NCBI RefSeq assembly: GCF_025631005.1
Contig: NZ_JAOTPL010000001.1
Location: 124,001 to 188,000 of the forward strand
DNA: 64,000 bases
Source of the DNA: Haoranjiania flava
GTDB lineage: Bacteria > Bacteroidota > Bacteroidia > Chitinophagales > Chitinophagaceae
Reading direction: 5' to 3'
Shown piece by piece: positions 60,912-64,000 of the stretch. Each line of letters begins with the position of its first letter. The first letter of the stretch is position 1. The notes beneath the pieces are model-generated. The model had not been told where the DNA came from and did not search any database. It saw only the letters and a list, made by a program, of their open reading frames with translations. The position numbers and the translations under genes are program-made.

Positions 60912-62132
60912 TTAAGTATGGTGTATAATACTTTCTTTAAGGAAAGGATGATACTTTGGCACCAGCGGCTTCACTGCCAGGAACCTGCTTACAAAGAATA
61001 TCATTACACCCACAAAAATGGATGCTATTCCAAAATCCCACCAACCAAGTGTTACATGCTCTTTAGATATACTTGCCATCACCATCTGGTAAAAATCTAT
61101 CCAGTGGCCGAAGATGATCAGCACTGCCATAAAGGTCATAATGGTATAATTCCTTTTTGAATCTCTTGTCATTAAAATAAGGATCGGCGCCACGAAATTG
61201 ATAATCAGGTTCAGGTAGAATATGCCCCTGTACGGCCCTTGTACCCTGTGCTTGAAGTAGACAGTTTCCTCAGGAATATTGGCATACCAGATCAGCATGT
61301 ATTGAGAAAACCAAACGTAGGTCCAGAAAATGGAGAAGGCAAACATAAACTTACCCAGGTCATGCAGGTGCTCCTGGTTGGTCAGTTCCAGGTAACCTTT
61401 ATTTTTCAGGTAAATTACAAATAAAACTATCAGCGCTATACCTGCCACAAAGCTGCTTGCAAAAGTATACCAGCTATACATGGTGCTGTACCAGTGCGCA
61501 TCAATGCTCATGAGCCACAACCAGGGAGTAACCGAGCCTGCCGTAAGGGCAAACCACACCAGGAAAAGCGAGGCATTTACCGTACTTTTAAAAATATATT
61601 TTTTACCGCTTTCCTTGGTTTTCATGCCATTGTCGTTTTCGCCGAGCGTCTTCCTCATTCTTGCTCCCAAGAACCACCATAAAACCACCGTGAGAATAGA
61701 CCAGATCACGAAGAATGTAGGATTTAAGAATCCTTCTTTGTGCTGTAAAATTTTATCAGAAGCTACTGCTGCAGGGTCGTTCCAGTGGTAAATATGGCTG
61801 CCTGAAAATATCAGGTAAAGCAATACAGCTAACAACACGGTACCGAATATAGGCACCATGCGGGAAATAGCTTCTGCCACGCGCACAAACGCGATCTGCC
61901 AGGCACCCATTGCCAGCGTAGTGACACAGATAAAGAACATGGCGGCATTACAGATGAGTGTAAAGAATATGCTGTTGTACAAAAGCGTACCCCAGAAATT
62001 ATCCATGCCGTGTGCATCGCCCGAATGAGTTAAAAACCCGATGACCGTTAATAAAATACCTAAACCAATGACCCCAAAAGACCAGGTTTTAATTTTTGCA
62101 GGAACTTCAAATTGTGTTTTTATGGATGCCAT
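60912..62132 (-). CDS. actF: Alternative complex III subunit ActF (NrfD-like quinol-binding membrane subunit)
   Basis: A 406-residue membrane protein with about ten hydrophobic segments, matching the second NrfD-like subunit of alternative complex III. Landmarks are HSGDAHGMDNFWGTLLYNS near 38-56, IYHWNDPAAVASDKILQHKEGFLNPTFF near 113-140, and SQYMLIWYANIPEETVYF near 283-300. ActF with ActC passes electrons from menaquinol to the cytochrome subunits. It is the last act gene here, and coxB does not follow it. Confidence 0.9.
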   Translation of the reverse strand: MASIKTQFEVPAKIKTWSFGVIGLGILLTVIGFLTHSGDAHGMDNFWGTLLYNSIFFTLICNAAMFFICVTTLAMGAWQIAFVRVAEAISRMVPIFGTVLLAVLLYLIFSGSHIYHWNDPAAVASDKILQHKEGFLNPTFFVIWSILTVVLWWFLGARMRKTLGENDNGMKTKESGKKYIFKSTVNASLFLVWFALTAGSVTPWLWLMSIDAHWYSTMYSWYTFASSFVAGIALIVLFVIYLKNKGYLELTNQEHLHDLGKFMFAFSIFWTYVWFSQYMLIWYANIPEETVYFKHRVQGPYRGIFYLNLIINFVAPILILMTRDSKRNYTIMTFMAVLIIFGHWIDFYQMVMASISKEHVTLGWWDFGIASIFVGVMIFFVSRFLAVKPLVPKYHPFLKESIIHHT

Positions 62133-62181
62133 TTTTCTACGAAGTTGAAAGTTGAGATATAACTTTTATTTTTTAATCTTA

Positions 62182-62853
62182 CTATTTTGCCGCTATGGCT
62201 GCCGAATCTGCTGCCGGTGTAGACGAACTGCTGCCGGTGCCTTTCTGTACCATTTTAATATAATGAATTAACTGCCAGCGCTGTTTAGTGGTAAGCTGAG
62301 ATGCATAGCTGCCCATGGTATTTTTACCATAGGTAACTGAATAGAACATCTGGCCGTCGGGCATTGCTATCATAGCAGGATCGCCTGCCAGGTTTTTAGG
62401 CGCCGCAATGAAAGGCCCGTTACCGCCATTGTACAGCGGGCCGTTACCGTCTAATTTTGCTCCGTGGCAAATGCCGCAATTGATCAGGTACAAGCGGTGC
62501 ATCTGGTCATATTCTGCCTGGGTAAGCGGAGGCTCCGGATTTTGTACAGCTTTGGAAGCCACGTAGTTGGTACTATCCCCTATAGCATCTTTCGGAATAG
62601 GAAAAATGTACTCTCCGGCCCTGGATACTGTGCCTCTTACAGGCAGGTTGTTGTAAAATATTTTTCTCCCCGCCTGGTTGGAATCTGTTGTAAATAAGGT
62701 AGAATCCATTTCGACATAGGTCTCGTACGCACGGCTGTAAAACATATCGGGCATATACACTTTTCCGGGATTGCGTTTTATTCCGTTTCCGCATCCGGCA
62801 AGTATGGTAATGCCTGAAATGATAAGAACCGCTATGACTGATAATTTTTTCAT
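62182..62853 (-). CDS. actE: Cytochrome c lipoprotein, alternative complex III subunit ActE
   Basis: A lipoprotein of 223 residues (start at 62853; lipobox ILAGC, Cys21) with one class I cytochrome c domain: the heme site CGICH near residue 128 and a Met-containing C-terminal segment (NTMGSYASQLTTKQRW). It is the mono-heme cytochrome c subunit of alternative complex III. The tail is Ala/Ser-rich. The longer start at 62913 precedes the signal peptide and was rejected. It lies 49 bp before actF. Confidence 0.9.
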   Translation of the reverse strand: MKKLSVIAVLIISGITILAGCGNGIKRNPGKVYMPDMFYSRAYETYVEMDSTLFTTDSNQAGRKIFYNNLPVRGTVSRAGEYIFPIPKDAIGDSTNYVASKAVQNPEPPLTQAEYDQMHRLYLINCGICHGAKLDGNGPLYNGGNGPFIAAPKNLAGDPAMIAMPDGQMFYSVTYGKNTMGSYASQLTTKQRWQLIHYIKMVQKGTGSSSSTPAADSAAIAAK

Positions 62854-63011
62854 CCGTATATCTTTAATATTTTCCAATTGCCGGTTGTAACTGTGCATGA
62901 GGTAATCCTTCATGCTTCGTTATAGCCGTATATTTTCGCCGTTGCCCGGTTTATTGTTTATTACCGGTAAAATATTTTAATGTAGAATGTTTTAGCATTC
63001 TTTCTTGCAAA

Positions 63012-63620
63012 CTAATTTTCCAGGGATGCCCACTCTTTAGGAACTTTAGGCTCTTTAATGATTTGCTGTTCCTTATCATAGCGGCCCCACCACCATCCGG
63101 GATTGGCTTCCTGCACTTCCACTTCCACTGTGCCGCTGTTTTTCATTTTTTCTACCAATTCATTTTCTGTAGCTGCATCAGGCGCTTCTAATACCATTAC
63201 AAAAAGATCATCTGTAGCGCGTGGGTGAAAATGATGTTTTTTCACAAACGGAGCCAACTGGCACAACCAGCAATAGGTAAGTACCATACCTACAGCAGAG
63301 AAAAGTACCGTTAATTCAAATGTAATGGGGATGAATGCCGGTAAAGCAAAGTGCGGCTTACCGCCGTATACTTGCGGCCAGTCTTTTACAAATATCCAGC
63401 TCATGCCGGCCAGTGCGGTAATCGTTCCGGCAATACCGTAAATAAACCCGGCAGTATGCAGGCTTGTTTGCCTCAGGCCCATAGCATAATCAAGGCCGTG
63501 CACAGGATACGGTGTATACACATCGTGCAGCTTATATCCTTCACTGCGTACATTCTTCACCGCTTCAAACAACGGAGCTTCATCATCAAAACAAGCCACT
63601 ACAAATTTCTTATTTGCCAT
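63012..63620 (-). CDS. actD: DUF3341 protein, alternative complex III subunit ActD
   Basis: A 202-residue protein with an N-terminal soluble ferredoxin-like part (KKFVVACFDDEAPLFEAVKNVRSEGY, VYTPYPVHGLD), two membrane helices (about 58-78 and 98-118) and a soluble C-terminus. This is DUF3341/ActD, a membrane-anchoring subunit of alternative complex III. It begins 20 bp after actC. Confidence 0.93.
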   Translation of the reverse strand: MANKKFVVACFDDEAPLFEAVKNVRSEGYKLHDVYTPYPVHGLDYAMGLRQTSLHTAGFIYGIAGTITALAGMSWIFVKDWPQVYGGKPHFALPAFIPITFELTVLFSAVGMVLTYCWLCQLAPFVKKHHFHPRATDDLFVMVLEAPDAATENELVEKMKNSGTVEVEVQEANPGWWWGRYDKEQQIIKEPKVPKEWASLEN

Positions 63621-63640
63621 ATGATTGATCTTTCAAAAAA

Positions 63641-64000
63641 TTAATGATGTGCGTATTCGTGAATAAATTTTTCAGGTTCAATTGCTTCTACATGGTTTAC
63701 ATCCAGTTTATGGTTGTCTCCTGAGGTTTTTACGATAGCTTTGATCTCCGCTATTGCAATTACCGGGAAGTATTTTGCAAATAAGAAGAAGCAGGTAAAG
63801 AATAAACCAAAGGTGCCTAAATAGAAACCTATTTCCCAAATAGTGGGGCTGTAGTATACAGACCAGGAAGATGGTAAATAATCCCTGTAAATAGAAGTAA
63901 CGATGATCACGAAACGCTCAAACCACATACCCACATTTACAATAACGCTCATGAAGAAAGTAAACCAGATATTTCTTCTGAGCTTTCTTGACCAGAACAA
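63641..64000 (-). CDS. actC: Alternative complex III subunit ActC, C-terminal part (NrfD/PsrC family)
   Basis: The 119 residues at the window edge are the C-terminus of a polysulfide-reductase-like (NrfD/PsrC) membrane subunit: NVGMWFERFVIIVTSI and SPTIWEIGFYLGTFGLFFTCFFLFAKYFPVIAI are the last helices with the conserved Glu and Arg, followed by a His-rich tail (HEYAHH). ActC is one of the two quinol-binding membrane subunits. The gene continues beyond 64000, presumably behind actA and actB. Confidence 0.9.
   Translation of the reverse strand: MFWSRKLRRNIWFTFFMSVIVNVGMWFERFVIIVTSIYRDYLPSSWSVYYSPTIWEIGFYLGTFGLFFTCFFLFAKYFPVIAIAEIKAIVKTSGDNHKLDVNHVEAIEPEKFIHEYAHH

Overview
The window is chromosomal DNA of a Bacteroidota bacterium, most likely a member of the Chitinophagaceae. 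The support is: two SusC/SusD pairs, an alternative complex III / caa3-type oxidase locus, a BshB1 bacillithiol enzyme, promoters of the Bacteroidota type (TTG, about 19 bp, TAnnTTTG), and AT-rich translation starts without strong Shine-Dalgarno sequences. No phage, insertion sequence, CRISPR array or rRNA operon was seen. One tRNA gene (tRNA-Arg, anticodon CCT) is present.

Layout. 1-12.3 kb: mostly housekeeping genes (AI-2E-type permease cut by the window edge, DUF2141, an epimerase, pgk, a fatty acid desaturase, bshB1, DUF4294, holA, a sulfatase, DUF937, a UbiB/ABC1 kinase). 12.5-26.6 kb: a xylose/xylan cluster made of a LacI-type regulator divergent from xylB-xylA-xylose symporter-GH3-SusC-SusD-DUF3823. 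A good LacI operator overlaps the xylB promoter, and a tRNA-Arg gene closes the cluster. 27-33 kb: a TPR protein, a roughly 1 kb gene-free gap, rpsL-rpsG without fusA, ilvE, rdgB and a GH43 lipoprotein. 33.3-35.7 kb: a compact divergent cluster of small membrane proteins (two DUF2752, two CD225/dispanin, one CCC-motif protein). 35.7-39 kb: topA and a CBS-domain protein. 39.1-45 kb (minus strand): coxB, coxA, ctaB, two subunit III genes and subunit IV. 60.9-64 kb (minus strand): actC (partial), actD, actE and actF of alternative complex III. Between these two respiratory halves lie about 16 kb that are not respiratory: a tandemly duplicated and decaying lipoprotein locus (45-47.4 kb) and an ECF sigma/FecR-controlled glycan locus with SusCD, GH18, two DUF1735 lipoproteins, an MFS transporter and GH130, which looks like an N-glycan or mannoside utilisation locus. 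A degraded PIN toxin/antitoxin pair sits inside it.

The most unusual signal is a family of intergenic repeats at 1.4, 2.9, 6.4, 34.7 and 40.9 kb. Each unit is a 63-80 bp imperfect palindrome of type A (arms near CACATGGAATAGCC / GGCTATTTCATGTG) or type B (arms near CATGGAATAACCAT / ATGGTTATTT). In four of the five arrays the units lie in the same order and orientation between co-directional genes: gene stop, B, then one or two A, then the next gene. In three of these the start codon of the next gene falls in the same sequence (TACACATGAAA) that ends each A unit, and most A units there carry a two-codon mini-ORF (ATG AAA TAG).

Other points of interest are the split alternative complex III / oxidase locus, a duplicated gene pair with a conserved secretion leader and diverged mature part (one copy frameshifted at a GA dinucleotide run, its neighbour stopped by a TGA in place of Trp), and a PIN toxin that has lost an acidic active-site residue and is frameshifted near its C-terminus.
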